From contig CAMQZC010000013.1 in assembly GCA_947039485.1 (NCBI GenBank), positions 1-64,000 of the forward strand: 64,000 nucleotides of DNA, written 5' to 3'. Source of the DNA: an uncultured Verrucomicrobiales bacterium (lineage in GTDB: Bacteria > Verrucomicrobiota > Verrucomicrobiia > Verrucomicrobiales > Akkermansiaceae). This document shows, in pieces, positions 8,919 to 19,563 of this stretch. The translations under genes and the position numbers were made by a program. The stretch's first letter is position 1; the number at the start of each line of letters is the position of its first letter. The notes under the pieces were generated by a model, which searched no databases, was not told the origin of the DNA, and was given only the letters and a program-made list of their open reading frames with translations.

Positions 8919-9700
8919 TCCGGTGCTACTTCTGCGTTAGCTGAGTTTGCAATCGCTGCCTCGGCAGCCTCACGGGCTTCCTTTTGTGATTGCGCGAGGA
9001 GTTCTGAGACTGTCACAAGCTTGTAACCCTTGGCCTGCAGCCCAATGATAACGCTCTCAACAGCGTCAATGGAACTCTTGTGGATATCATGCATGAGGAT
9101 GATGGAGCCCGGGCGTGCTGGATTGACGGCTCGTTGGATGACGGTATTGATACCAGGCTTGCGCCAGTCGTTGGTATCAATGCTCCACAGGACTGTGCTG
9201 AGTCCGTAATTGTTAGCAAAATTACTGATGAGACTCTGATTAATCGCGCCGTATGGAGGACGTATGGTACGTGGTGTCGTCCCTGTCGTACTCTTAATGA
9301 TGCCTACGCTACGGCTGAGCTCATCATTGAGCTTGGCCGAGCTGAGACGTGGGAGAAAGGGGTGTGACCATGTATGAACTGCTACTTCATGACCCTCTGC
9401 AGCTGTGCGAGCAGCAATGGATGGATAGCGACGCACATTGGATCCAAGCACGTAAAATGTAGCCTTCGCGTTATGCTTCTTAAGGATGTTGAGCAGGCGA
9501 GGTGTGTTGCTCGCGTGAGGTCCATCATCAAAGGTGAGGGCAACGTATGGAACCTTGACCTTGACCTGACCGATGCGCGCATGCGTGGTGGTGAAGTGGT
9601 TGCTCATCTCCGCCACTGGCGGGGCGATTTTGCTCTCTTGGCTGCAAGAGGCAATGAGGAGGGTAAGGATGAGTGATAAACTACGCTTGTTCATATGCAA
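8915..9700 (-). CDS. Polysaccharide deacetylase (NodB homology), paralogue of the adjacent gene
   Basis: ALTFDDGPHASNTPRLLNILKKHNAKATFYVLG; lipobox-like N-terminus. Confidence 0.9.
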   Translation of the reverse strand: MHMNKRSLSLILTLLIASCSQESKIAPPVAEMSNHFTTTHARIGQVKVKVPYVALTFDDGPHASNTPRLLNILKKHNAKATFYVLGSNVRRYPSIAARTAAEGHEVAVHTWSHPFLPRLSSAKLNDELSRSVGIIKSTTGTTPRTIRPPYGAINQSLISNFANNYGLSTVLWSIDTNDWRKPGINTVIQRAVNPARPGSIILMHDIHKSSIDAVESVIIGLQAKGYKLVTVSELLAQSQKEAREAAEAAIANSANAEVAPE

Positions 9701-9768
9701 AGGAAAAATTAACCTTTCCGGCCTGTAAATGCAAGCTTAATATGAGCTCTACATTAAAACCTTTCCAA

Positions 9769-11514
9769 TTAATGGAAGAGATTTGGATAGGATTTAATAG
9801 CAATCTCGCGTGAAAGTTTCTTAATAGCACTGCTATCTTGAGCCTTGAGTGCCAGCTGTGCCATCTCTCGACATTCCTCATAATTAAGGTGTCGGATAGC
9901 ATAGCGAATCAACGGCACGACATGCACGCCAACGGAGAGTTCTGTCGCACCGAGCCCAATGAGCAGGGGGACGAGGTTGAGGTCAGATCCAGTCTCTCCA
10001 CAAATAGCAGTGGGGATACCAGCTCGAATGGTCTGGTCGATGAGACGGATAACACCTGGGTGCGCTGGGCGGAACATGTCAGCAACGCGACGGTTTACGC
10101 GGTCAACGGCGATCGTGTACTGTGTCAAATCATTAGTACCGATGGAGAAGAAGTCTACATGAGGCGCGAGCACGTCTGCCATCATGGCAGCCGAGGGCAC
10201 CTCAATCATGACGCCAACACGAAGATTAGGGTCGTAGGCCTGTCCTCGTTCATTGAGCTCATCACGACAATCTTGCAGCAGTTTCTTGACTCGGATGACT
10301 TCCGTATAGCCAGATATCATGGGGAACATGACGCCCGCCTTGCCGTGCGCAGAGGCGCGGAGGATTGCTCGAAGCTGGTCTTTAAAAATCTCGGGGCGAC
10401 TCAGCGAGACGCGAATGCCTCGCCAGCCGAGGAAGGGGTTATCCTCCTTCACATCACGCTCAAAGGGCAACTTGTCTCCACCTGCATCGAGACTGCGGAA
10501 GATGACTTCCTCGGGCGCGCAGGCCTCAACGAGGTCCTTATAGTGTACATACTGCTCCTCCTCATTGGGCATATTGCCATCATTGAGCAAGAAGAACTCC
10601 GTGCGGTAGAGACCGACACCCTCAGCACCTGAGGCGGTGATGTTGCTGTACTCATGGGCGAACTCGACGTTGGTTGCTACCCGGATGTGGCGACCATCTG
10701 TTGTCTCTGCGGGCAGGTCGCGCATCAGCGCGAGTGCCTTATAGGCTTTTTCCTTCTCCGCGCGTAGATTGAGATACTCTTCCTTGGTCTCGGGGCTGGG
10801 GTTGAGGATAAAGAGACCTTCGTAGCCATCAATGATGACCTCCTGTCCTGCTTTAACCTCGATGGTGAGCTGCTCAATACCTACAATAGCGGGCAATCCA
10901 AGTGATCGCGCAAGAATAGCGGTGTGTGAGACGGTGGATCCAGCCTCTGTGACAAAGCCCCGCACGAGATCACGGTTAAGATCAGCGGTACTGCTGGGGC
11001 TGAGGTCGTATGCTGCGAGGATGTGGGGCTGCTTATCGCGGCTGCTGGGGCACTCGTGATGCTCGCCAGCCATATTTTTGAGCACACGGCGCAGCACATC
11101 CTCCATATCGGCGACGCGGCTGCGCAGGTAGGCATCCTCAACACGGCGCATAAGCTCCATGAAATTCTGCACAACAGCGTAGTACACCGCCTCCATGTTT
11201 TGCATGCGAGCATCAAACTCCACATGGAGCTTACTCATAATGGAGCGATCGCGCAGGAAGAGCAGATGCGCATCAAAGATAGCAGCCTCATCAGCACCAC
11301 TCATGTGCTCGACGCGAGCCTTGAGCTCATTGAGCTCTACCTCCGTGCGGCAAAGGGCCTTTTCTAACCGATCCCACTCGGCCTGCTTTTCGCAACGCCT
11401 AATCGAGTAAATACCAGGAGCCGTGCTACCAGCAACTTCTACCTTGACTGTTGCAATGACAATCCCCGGGGAGATTGGCATTCCCCTGAGGCGTCGTTCG
11501 AGTGTCTCCATCAT
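9769..11514 (-). CDS. ptsI: Phosphoenolpyruvate-protein phosphotransferase (PTS enzyme I)
   Basis: GSTVSHTAILARSLGLPAIVG active-site region; PEP-utilizing domains. Confidence 0.95.
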   Translation of the reverse strand: MMETLERRLRGMPISPGIVIATVKVEVAGSTAPGIYSIRRCEKQAEWDRLEKALCRTEVELNELKARVEHMSGADEAAIFDAHLLFLRDRSIMSKLHVEFDARMQNMEAVYYAVVQNFMELMRRVEDAYLRSRVADMEDVLRRVLKNMAGEHHECPSSRDKQPHILAAYDLSPSSTADLNRDLVRGFVTEAGSTVSHTAILARSLGLPAIVGIEQLTIEVKAGQEVIIDGYEGLFILNPSPETKEEYLNLRAEKEKAYKALALMRDLPAETTDGRHIRVATNVEFAHEYSNITASGAEGVGLYRTEFFLLNDGNMPNEEEQYVHYKDLVEACAPEEVIFRSLDAGGDKLPFERDVKEDNPFLGWRGIRVSLSRPEIFKDQLRAILRASAHGKAGVMFPMISGYTEVIRVKKLLQDCRDELNERGQAYDPNLRVGVMIEVPSAAMMADVLAPHVDFFSIGTNDLTQYTIAVDRVNRRVADMFRPAHPGVIRLIDQTIRAGIPTAICGETGSDLNLVPLLIGLGATELSVGVHVVPLIRYAIRHLNYEECREMAQLALKAQDSSAIKKLSREIAIKSYPNLFH

Positions 11515-11592
11515 GGGTTTAGTTCTCTATAGGCAGCTGGTTTTGACGTCTGTAAAAAACTTATTTGAGCGGTTATCCGCAGTTGAAAGCGC

Positions 11593-11859
11593 TTACGCCT
11601 CTCCAAACTTATTCTCTACCAAGGCAACGAGAGCAGCCATTGACTCTTCCTCATCAGGGCCATCAACCGTGATGTTGAAGCTAGCACCATGACCAACGGC
11701 TAACATCATGAGTCCCATGATGCTTTTTCCGTCAATAGATTCTTCATCACTAGCTACTACGACTTCCGCCTTGTAACGGCTAGCCGTACGTACAAACTGT
11801 GCAGCAGGACGTGCGTGAATGCCCAGCTTATTCAGGACAGTGAGTTGCTTTTTAATCAT
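11593..11859 (-). CDS. ptsH: HPr phosphocarrier
   Basis: GIHARPAA (His site) and GKSIMGLM (Ser site). Confidence 0.93.
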   Translation of the reverse strand: MIKKQLTVLNKLGIHARPAAQFVRTASRYKAEVVVASDEESIDGKSIMGLMMLAVGHGASFNITVDGPDEEESMAALVALVENKFGEA

Positions 11860-11999
11860 AATGAAGAATGGTGTGGTTAGGTTCGCTTCATATTATACAT
11901 GCACGCTGATACATTTCCAGCTTTATTTTCATTGCAACAGCTAATGTCATTATTTTTAAGTTTGATTTAAAGTCGCTCAGCGGCTATAATTACGGAGAT

Positions 12000-12566
12000 A
12001 TGAGCACCCCTATCCAAGAACTCCAACAAATCCTTTTGGCCAAATCTATCAAAACAGGTCACTTTGTCCTCGCCTCGGGCAAAGAGAGTGATCTCTACTG
12101 CGACTGCCGCGTCACAGCCCTCGACGCCATTGGTGCAAACCTCATCGGTCAATGCGGCTGGGAGCTTGTTCAAAAGCAGATTATGCCCCTCTTTCCCGAG
12201 GTCAACTCCATCGGTGGTATGACCATGGGTGCTGACCCCATCTCCCTCGCTATTGGTATGTACTCCGCCAAGGAGAAGACACCTATGAGCGTCTTCACCG
12301 TCCGCAAGGAAGTCAAGGAGCATGGGCGCACCAAGCGCATCGAAGGCAACTTTGCGGCAGGCCAAACAATCATCGTCGTCGATGATGTCATCACCACGGG
12401 CGGCTCCACACTCAAGGCCATTGATGCCATCGAAGCTGAGGGCGGCAAAGTCGTTGCAGCTCTCGTCCTCGTTGACCGCGAAGAAGGCGGCCGCGAAGCT
12501 ATCGAAGCTCGCAACATCCCCGTCTTCCCCCTCTTCACTCGCCAGAGCATCTTTGGCAGCAAATAA
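12000..12566 (+). CDS. pyrE: Orotate phosphoribosyltransferase
   Basis: TIIVVDDVITTGGSTLKAI PRPP motif. Confidence 0.93.
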   Translation: MSTPIQELQQILLAKSIKTGHFVLASGKESDLYCDCRVTALDAIGANLIGQCGWELVQKQIMPLFPEVNSIGGMTMGADPISLAIGMYSAKEKTPMSVFTVRKEVKEHGRTKRIEGNFAAGQTIIVVDDVITTGGSTLKAIDAIEAEGGKVVAALVLVDREEGGREAIEARNIPVFPLFTRQSIFGSK

Positions 12567-12594
12567 GAGCGCTAACCTTTAGCCATAGCCCGCT

Positions 12595-13653
12595 ATGTTG
12601 CCCATCCTTGTAGGTATTGAAGGCTCGATGCTCAGCAGTCGCGAGCTCGAGCTTTTCACAAGGTGGCAACCAGCGGGCTATATTCTTTTTAGCCGCAATA
12701 TCATCGACCACGAGCTCTGTCGTGAGCTCTGTGATGATTTGCAATCCCTGAGCGAGCATCACGCCATCATTGCTATTGATCAGGAGGGTGGTCGTGTCGT
12801 GCGTACGGCTGATATCGGGCTCAATCTCCCCTCTGCCAGCGCACTCGCTGCGACTAAGGATGCGCATCAGATATCTATCGCAGCACATTATACCGCGCGT
12901 ATGCTGCTTGATCTCGGAGTCAATTGCAATCTTGCCCCAGTCCTTGATGCTGGCTCAAGCCGCAGCAATGCCCTACCCGACCGCTGCTGGGGGAGCGAGA
13001 GTCAAGCTATCACCTCCTACGCGGGTATCTGGAACCGTGAGCTGCAGCGCAATGGCGTCCGTAGCTGCGGCAAGCACTTCCCTGGCATGGGAGGGGCTTG
13101 CAGTGATCCGCATTTTGAGCTACCTATCCTCAAGGGGAGCCGCGAGGACTTCCTGAGCGAAGCCGCTATCCCCTTTACCGCGCTCATGCCCGAGCTCCCC
13201 TCCATCATGATGGCGCATATCTTGCTGCCAGATATTGATACTGAACTCCCATCCTCTCTTTCTCCCTCCATTGTGCAGCAACTGCTACGTAATCAGCTCG
13301 GCTATGAGGGACTGGTGATGACAGATGACCTCTGTATGGGGGCAATTAGCACGCTCTACAGCCCTGCACAGTCCGCAGCGATGGCACTGCTGGCAGGCTG
13401 TGATCTGCCGCTACTCTGTCATGAGGTTGTGCAGCATCTCGATGCTGTAGCAAAGTCCATTGAGTCTCTCCCCGAGCACGTTCTAGACAGTGCCTGCGAA
13501 CGCATTGAGCGCTACAGCATGCTCTGCGAGACGGCTCCCCCGATGCCCTTCATCGCTTGGCGCGATTTCCAGCGATCTTGCGCCGCATTTCATACAAGCA
13601 TCAGCCCTACGCAGAGTGTCCGAGCAGCGGCATCCCCTGTGGAGAGCTATTGA
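12595..13653 (+). CDS. nagZ: Beta-N-acetylhexosaminidase (GH3)
   Basis: AIIAIDQEGGRVVR; CGKHFPGMGGACSDPH; MTDDLCMGAI. Confidence 0.9.
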   Translation: MLPILVGIEGSMLSSRELELFTRWQPAGYILFSRNIIDHELCRELCDDLQSLSEHHAIIAIDQEGGRVVRTADIGLNLPSASALAATKDAHQISIAAHYTARMLLDLGVNCNLAPVLDAGSSRSNALPDRCWGSESQAITSYAGIWNRELQRNGVRSCGKHFPGMGGACSDPHFELPILKGSREDFLSEAAIPFTALMPELPSIMMAHILLPDIDTELPSSLSPSIVQQLLRNQLGYEGLVMTDDLCMGAISTLYSPAQSAAMALLAGCDLPLLCHEVVQHLDAVAKSIESLPEHVLDSACERIERYSMLCETAPPMPFIAWRDFQRSCAAFHTSISPTQSVRAAASPVESY

Positions 13654-13725
13654 GCGAGCCTACTGATGTCACGTTACACTTGCTTTTGGCTTGAATGAAC
13701 AGCCTCCATATGGTATTTTCTAATT

Positions 13726-14409
13726 ATGCCCCACATGCTTGTCACATGGTTGTTTGCTCTTTTTATCTTTGCTAGTCTCAATACGCCAGTAGATGCGCAC
13801 ACTACTATGGCGAGAAAAACCCCTGATGGTAAATGGGCTTATGTCCCGCTCTCTGATGGGTTTGACTATCCCGTAGGCAAGCCAAATGCCGATGGCTACT
13901 ACAAAGCGCGCGGTCTGCGCCTGCGCACACCACGTCACTTGGGGGAGGATTGGAATGGCAATGGTGGCGGCAATAGCGATTTAGGTGATCCTGTCTATAC
14001 CATCGGCCACGGTCTTGTCTCCTATGCTGAGGATGCACGAGGGCGCTGGGGCAAGGTCGTCATTGTACGCCATGCCTTCCGCGATCCCAAGTCGGGCAAG
14101 GTATTCTGCTGTCAGACCCTTTACAGCCATCTCGACCGTATCGATGTCAAGCTCGGGCAACTCATACCACGCGGCTACCAAATCGGCACCCTTGGCTCCA
14201 ATCGTGGAATGTTCCAAGCTCATCTTCATGCGGAGCTGCATTACAATGTAAATGTCAATACGGGACACCAAGGCATCCCCAAGAACGCTCGCAACTATGG
14301 GAATCTGACTAATTTCATCAAGAAATACCGCAAACTTCCCCGCGAGCCTAAGCTCGTCAAGGTGCCCATCGGTGGATTCCTCCCCTACAAGGATACGAAG
14401 GGACTCTAA
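13726..14409 (+). CDS. M23-like metallopeptidase, secreted
   Basis: Signal peptide; GEDWNGNGGGNSDLGDPVYTIGHGLV...HLHAELHY. Confidence 0.8.
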   Translation: MPHMLVTWLFALFIFASLNTPVDAHTTMARKTPDGKWAYVPLSDGFDYPVGKPNADGYYKARGLRLRTPRHLGEDWNGNGGGNSDLGDPVYTIGHGLVSYAEDARGRWGKVVIVRHAFRDPKSGKVFCCQTLYSHLDRIDVKLGQLIPRGYQIGTLGSNRGMFQAHLHAELHYNVNVNTGHQGIPKNARNYGNLTNFIKKYRKLPREPKLVKVPIGGFLPYKDTKGL

Positions 14410-14423
14410 AGCCCCACGCTACG

Positions 14424-15008
14424 ATGAAGAAGATTTGCCTTTTTGGTGGTAGCTTTGACCCAATCCATAGCGGACATCTCCATATTGCCCAACAGGCCTA
14501 TGAGAACTGCGGCTTGGACTCTGTAATTTTCTTACCTGCAGCATGCTCCCCCTTCAAGCAGCATCAGCAGCTCATGCTCAGTGATGCCCAGCGTCTAGAG
14601 CTCATCCATCTCGCCACTGACAACCTGCCATGGGCTGAGGTCTCAGAGCTCGATTTAACACTGCCTCCCCCTAGCTGGACTTGGCGACTCGTCGAGCTAT
14701 GGCGCAAGCAAGAGCCAGACGCGGAGCTCTACTGGCTCATGGGTACAGATCAGTGGGCGCAACTTGATGCATGGGCTCGTAGTGATTACTTGCGTGAGCA
14801 ACTTCACTTTATTGTCTACCATCGCGGCAGCGCACCGCGGAGCCGTCCTGATGCTCAGGCTTGCTTTCTACATGGGGAGCACCCTGCCTCGTCCTCGGCT
14901 ATCCGAGAGAAATTAGCGCAGGGGCTGGCGATTGAGAGCAATTGGATGCCCTCAAATATACTCAGCAAGCTGCTCAGCTTTCCCAATGAATCATGTCAGG
15001 AGCCTTGA
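14424..15008 (+). CDS. nadD: Nicotinate-nucleotide adenylyltransferase
   Basis: ICLFGGSFDPIHSGHLHIAQQA. Confidence 0.93.
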   Translation: MKKICLFGGSFDPIHSGHLHIAQQAYENCGLDSVIFLPAACSPFKQHQQLMLSDAQRLELIHLATDNLPWAEVSELDLTLPPPSWTWRLVELWRKQEPDAELYWLMGTDQWAQLDAWARSDYLREQLHFIVYHRGSAPRSRPDAQACFLHGEHPASSSAIREKLAQGLAIESNWMPSNILSKLLSFPNESCQEP

Positions 15009-15606
15009 CGATGGCGACGTCCATACCTGCAGCAACAGCTGCTACAACTCCAGGTTGAGCATCCTCAAAGACGATGCAGTTCTCCGGGGCTACACCCATG
15101 CGCAGGGCGCAGCTCAGGAAGATATCAGGCTCGGGCTTGCCGCGCCGAGGTCCAACATCTTCAGGAGTGACAATAATAGGAAAGTTGCCATCAAGTCCTG
15201 CCGAGTTCAGTGTGGCAAGAGCTCCCGGCAGGGCACTACCTGTACCAATAGCATAGGGAATACCCTTTAACTGAAGGCTCAAAACGAGCTCAATGACCTC
15301 GTCAATTGGGCTGAGTGAACCCGAGTCAAGCAGGCGCATGTAGATTTCACGCTTCTGAGTAGCTACAGCACGAGAACTCATCTTCAAGTCATAGCGCTTG
15401 TTGAGGGCCGCGACAATATCAGTTGCTGCACAGCCACCATAGCTGACAAATTCCTCGGCTAAAAACACCTCATAAGGAGCGCCATTGGCGGCAAGTGCTT
15501 CTCGCCAAGCCTTGTAATGTAGCTCCATACTATCGACAAGGGTTCCATCCAAATCAAATATATATCCGCCGTAGCACTTGCTCGGCATTTCAACACGCTT
15601 ATTCAT
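14974..15606 (-). CDS. HAD hydrolase, beta-phosphoglucomutase-like
   Basis: YIFDLDGTLVDSMELHYKAWREAL. Confidence 0.88.
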   Translation of the reverse strand: MNKRVEMPSKCYGGYIFDLDGTLVDSMELHYKAWREALAANGAPYEVFLAEEFVSYGGCAATDIVAALNKRYDLKMSSRAVATQKREIYMRLLDSGSLSPIDEVIELVLSLQLKGIPYAIGTGSALPGALATLNSAGLDGNFPIIVTPEDVGPRRGKPEPDIFLSCALRMGVAPENCIVFEDAQPGVVAAVAAGMDVAIVKAPDMIHWES

Positions 15607-15624
15607 AAAATTAAGATTCAGTAA

Positions 15625-16329
15625 TTAGAGTTTGTACGCTTTGGCAAAGCACTCTAAATCACTATCCTTGCCAAAGATAACCAGCACATCATCCTTAAGG
15701 AAGACCAAATCAGGGGTAGCTGTGTCAATGACGGGTTGGTCAGAGAGCTCCAAGGCATCCTCAGTCAGAGCCTCATCAACAGCTGCGCCTCGGCGTAGGG
15801 TGAGAAGGTTGAGTTGAAACTTGGTTCGCAGGTTCACATCCATCAATCTCTTACCAATCCAGTCCTTGGGCAGATTGACTTCAGCCACCATATGCGTTTT
15901 ATCAATTCTCCGCCTACGCATCAGACCTTTATTGATAAAGTGATCGGCAAGCTGCTTTGCTGCGACGTCCTCCACGCGGAAGAGGTCACGAATACCGATG
16001 AGTTTGAGCACATTGCTGTGCAAGGAGTTCACGGAGCGCGCATAGAGATGCTTGACACCAATCTCTTTGAGCTGAGCTGTGATGAGGATACTACGCTCAA
16101 ATCCCTCTCCAATAGCAACAATCACGTGAATATCATCACCCACGAGGTCGAGTTGGTCGAGTACACGGCGGTCCGAGGCGTCGCCCACCTGGGCACTAGC
16201 AACCTCGCTCTTCATCTCATTGATGACATTCTCGTGCAGGTCTAACACGGAGACTTCATAGCCGTTTTGAGCTAAGTTGCGGGCAAGCGCGCGGCCAAAG
16301 TGGCCTAAGCCGATAATGACAAATTTCAT
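15625..16329 (-). CDS. TrkA/KtrA-type RCK potassium-uptake regulator
   Basis: MKFVIIGLGHFGRALARNLAQNGYEVSVLD; TrkA_C-like C-terminus. Confidence 0.9.
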   Translation of the reverse strand: MKFVIIGLGHFGRALARNLAQNGYEVSVLDLHENVINEMKSEVASAQVGDASDRRVLDQLDLVGDDIHVIVAIGEGFERSILITAQLKEIGVKHLYARSVNSLHSNVLKLIGIRDLFRVEDVAAKQLADHFINKGLMRRRRIDKTHMVAEVNLPKDWIGKRLMDVNLRTKFQLNLLTLRRGAAVDEALTEDALELSDQPVIDTATPDLVFLKDDVLVIFGKDSDLECFAKAYKL

Positions 16330-16356
16330 CTTATTAAATGTGGTTGGTTAAAGGGG

Positions 16357-18162
16357 TTAAGTGAGGGGGAGTCGAGTTTCAGGAAAGCGCAGTAGTTTGG
16401 GATCTCTCTGACGAACAAAGATCATCATGAAGGTAAACATACCCACGCGGCCAAAAAGCATATTGAAGGAGAGCAACCACTTAGATGCATCGCTGAGCGA
16501 TGAGCTAATGCCGAGAGAGTAGCCCGTTGTTGTATAGGCGCTCACCTCCTCAAAGAGTATGCTCATAAATCCATGCTTCTGATTGGCAATAACTGGATCG
16601 AGCAGGCAAAGAATCATGGTCATAAAGACAATCCAGACAATGGAGAGAACAACTGTTGCCATAGCGCGCGAGATTGTGGCTCGAGCAATGCGGCGCTGAT
16701 GCAATTCAAGGTCATTTGCGCCACGCAGCACGCGGACAATCTCTAAAACACAGAGCGCCACGACAACCGCAAAGACACCACCACCGGTACCTGCAGGATT
16801 ACCACCGATGAACATCAACACGCACAGGAAGAGCTTGTAGGCTGGACCATAGTCATCCAAATCACTGATATTAAAGCCTGTCGATCGACCAATAGTATTC
16901 CACAGAGCCTCCCACGAGATATTATACCAGATCTCCGTTTCCTGCCTAGCAGAGGGCTCTAGGATACCGAGTAATGAGAGAATCAACCAACCACCAACAA
17001 CAACAATGAAGGTAACGCGAGTCACGAGCCAGCAGTGGGTACTCCAGCGCAGAGGGGGACGCTTCTTATTAAATCGGCAGCGCAGACGCTGCCCTACTTC
17101 TAGATAGAAGCCAAAACCCATTGTACCTGCTAGGGTGACAAGCATCATAATACTCTGTCCCATTTTCGCGTAGGCAACGCAGGGCTCAGCCATATTATTG
17201 GGGAAGAGAGAAAGGCCTGCGTTACAGAAGGCGGAGACGGAGTGGAATACAGCGTTGGCCCAAAGATTGTCCTGAGGCATTCCGGGCAAGTCTTTCCACG
17301 AGAAATAGAGGAAGATTGCCCCGATGAGCTCCACGACAAAGGTCACAGCAATCACTGATTTGATTAGAGAGGGGACAATGCTAACACCCTGCTGGTCGAG
17401 GATGCCTGAGAGGGTCGTGCGATCTTTTACCGCGAGGCGCTTGCCCATCATCAACATGACAAAGTAGGTGAAGGTCATGACCCCAACGCCACCCAATTGG
17501 ATATCCATCAGGATTACCATCTTGCCCATGGCCGTGTAGGTACTGGCAATATCGACGGTTGATAGTCCCGTACTAGCGGTCGCACTGGAGGTGATGAAAA
17601 AGGCATCTACAACGCTGACAGGCTTGTAGGTAGCGCCGGGAGTGAGTAGCAGCAGCGTGCTCACAATCACAAAGGCGAGCATCGAGCTAAAGAAAATAAC
17701 CGCAGGAGACCAGCTTGATGCGTGCGTTTTGACTCGACCCTCTCTCGATTGTCGGACAAAGGAACCTATGTTCACCATCGAAAAGATACCAATAACAAAG
17801 CCAACAAAGACGCTTAACCAGTAGGAATGGTAGGTGAACTCTCGCTGAATCATGTTACCAACACCATTTGCAAACAAAAGGGAGGATAAGAGACCAACCA
17901 CCAGCTGCCAGATGATAAATCGTGGAATATAGGCGTGTTTTCTAAAATAGAAAACAGAGTGGATGAGCACCACCGCAGAATTGAACCACACCAAGGCGGT
18001 CATCATCATATGCGTCGACATGAAGAAGGATAACTTCTCAGCAGGCAACACTGCCGCGCGAAGGAAACACATCTCCCACAGGACAACTAGGAGCACCAAG
18101 AGCCCTGATATCATCTCAGGAAGTTCCCATATGCCATAGTGTCTCTCTTGCTTAATTTCCAT
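16357..18162 (-). CDS. TrkH/KtrB family potassium transporter
   Basis: SATASTGLSTVD, GRSTGFNISD, GGNPAGTGGGV pore motifs; ATG at 18162 preferred. Confidence 0.88.
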   Translation of the reverse strand: MEIKQERHYGIWELPEMISGLLVLLVVLWEMCFLRAAVLPAEKLSFFMSTHMMMTALVWFNSAVVLIHSVFYFRKHAYIPRFIIWQLVVGLLSSLLFANGVGNMIQREFTYHSYWLSVFVGFVIGIFSMVNIGSFVRQSREGRVKTHASSWSPAVIFFSSMLAFVIVSTLLLLTPGATYKPVSVVDAFFITSSATASTGLSTVDIASTYTAMGKMVILMDIQLGGVGVMTFTYFVMLMMGKRLAVKDRTTLSGILDQQGVSIVPSLIKSVIAVTFVVELIGAIFLYFSWKDLPGMPQDNLWANAVFHSVSAFCNAGLSLFPNNMAEPCVAYAKMGQSIMMLVTLAGTMGFGFYLEVGQRLRCRFNKKRPPLRWSTHCWLVTRVTFIVVVGGWLILSLLGILEPSARQETEIWYNISWEALWNTIGRSTGFNISDLDDYGPAYKLFLCVLMFIGGNPAGTGGGVFAVVVALCVLEIVRVLRGANDLELHQRRIARATISRAMATVVLSIVWIVFMTMILCLLDPVIANQKHGFMSILFEEVSAYTTTGYSLGISSSLSDASKWLLSFNMLFGRVGMFTFMMIFVRQRDPKLLRFPETRLPLT

Positions 18163-18280
18163 ATTGTTGACAAGCGGGACAATAACACATCTTGTGTTGA
18201 GTTGCAAGAGCAAGTTTTATAGCCCAATATTGAGATTTTCTACTTGGATTAGCATGGCTTGGATGCTAAAATAGGGAATC

Positions 18281-18772
18281 ATGAAAATCCTTTTAGCTAC
18301 AGACCTTGCAGAAGAAAGTATCCCAGCCCGCGATTTTGCCGCCAAGCTGGTCAAATCCTGTGGCAGCAAGATGTACTTGCTCCACATGGTTTCCCCCTGC
18401 CTCATCGACCCCCCTGGCACATCACACCATGAAGACAGCTTTGGCATCTCTTTACCTGACATACAGGTGCAGGAAGAGAGCCTTGAGTTCACCGCCTCAC
18501 TTCTCTCCATCGCTGATGCACGCAGCAAGGTGCTCGGCACACAAATTAGCTCGCAATGGGGCATCCAAGTCTACGCCAAGGCAGAGGAAGGCACTGATCT
18601 TATCGCGCACATCCTCAAGTTCTGCAGCCGACATCATGTTGACATGCTCGTTGTGGGCAATCACCACCACTCCTTGCTGGGCAATCTCCTGCTGGGCAAC
18701 ACAACCAATAAATTTGTGCAGCACAGCAATATCCCCCTCCTCATTGTCCCCTGTGACAAGCCTGAAGCATGA
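18281..18772 (+). CDS. Universal stress protein (UspA) family
   Basis: MKILLATDLAEES; VVGNHHHSLLGNLLLGNTTNKFVQHSNIPLLIV. Confidence 0.9.
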   Translation: MKILLATDLAEESIPARDFAAKLVKSCGSKMYLLHMVSPCLIDPPGTSHHEDSFGISLPDIQVQEESLEFTASLLSIADARSKVLGTQISSQWGIQVYAKAEEGTDLIAHILKFCSRHHVDMLVVGNHHHSLLGNLLLGNTTNKFVQHSNIPLLIVPCDKPEA

Positions 18773-19563
18773 GTTCCCTGCTCTTCTTCGGTGATATTGT
18801 TGGCGATCCCGGTCGCACAGCGCTCATGAAGGCGTTACCCGCGCTGCGCAAGGAGTTCAACGCTAGCTTTGTCATCGCTAATGCGGAGAATGCAGCTGGC
18901 GGACGTGGCATCACGCCCAAGCTTGCTCAAGAGCTGCTGCGCCATGGTGTGGACGTCATCACGCTGGGTGACCACGTCTGGGATCAAAAGGACTTGGTCA
19001 ATTGGATTGATAACGAGCCTCGCGTCCTGCGCCCCTTCAACCTACAGCCCGGCTGCCCAGGTCAAGGCTCTGGCATCTATGAGAGCGAGCATGGCCCCAT
19101 CGGCGTCATGAGCTTGCTGGGTCGCACCTTTATCGGCACCTATGCGGAGAATGCCTTTCAGCATGCCCGCGTGGAGTCAGCACGACTCAAGGAGGCTGGC
19201 TGCCTCGTCCAACTCATCGACTACCATGCTGAGGCTACCAGTGAAAAGGTGGCGATGGGTTATTATCTTGATGGCTACGCAACGGCCGTTGTGGGCACTC
19301 ATACCCATGTACAAACAGCAGATGCGCGCGTCCTACCCGGCGGCTGTGCCCACATCTGTGATGCTGGCATGTGTGGCCCTAGAGATAGTGTGATTGGGCG
19401 CGAGATTGACTCTGTCCTCTTTGCCTGCGAGAAGCGCATGCCCTGCAAGCTAGCAGTGGCTGGCTGGCCAGTCCAAATCAATGGTGTCGCTATTGAGCTC
19501 GACTGGCAGAGCGGCAAGGCCCTCTCCATCACCCCCATCAACAGAATCTACGAGAAGGAATGA
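18769..19563 (+). CDS. YmdB-like metallophosphoesterase
   Basis: SLLFFGDIVGDPGRTAL; ANAENAAGGRGIT. Confidence 0.9.
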   Translation: MSSLLFFGDIVGDPGRTALMKALPALRKEFNASFVIANAENAAGGRGITPKLAQELLRHGVDVITLGDHVWDQKDLVNWIDNEPRVLRPFNLQPGCPGQGSGIYESEHGPIGVMSLLGRTFIGTYAENAFQHARVESARLKEAGCLVQLIDYHAEATSEKVAMGYYLDGYATAVVGTHTHVQTADARVLPGGCAHICDAGMCGPRDSVIGREIDSVLFACEKRMPCKLAVAGWPVQINGVAIELDWQSGKALSITPINRIYEKE

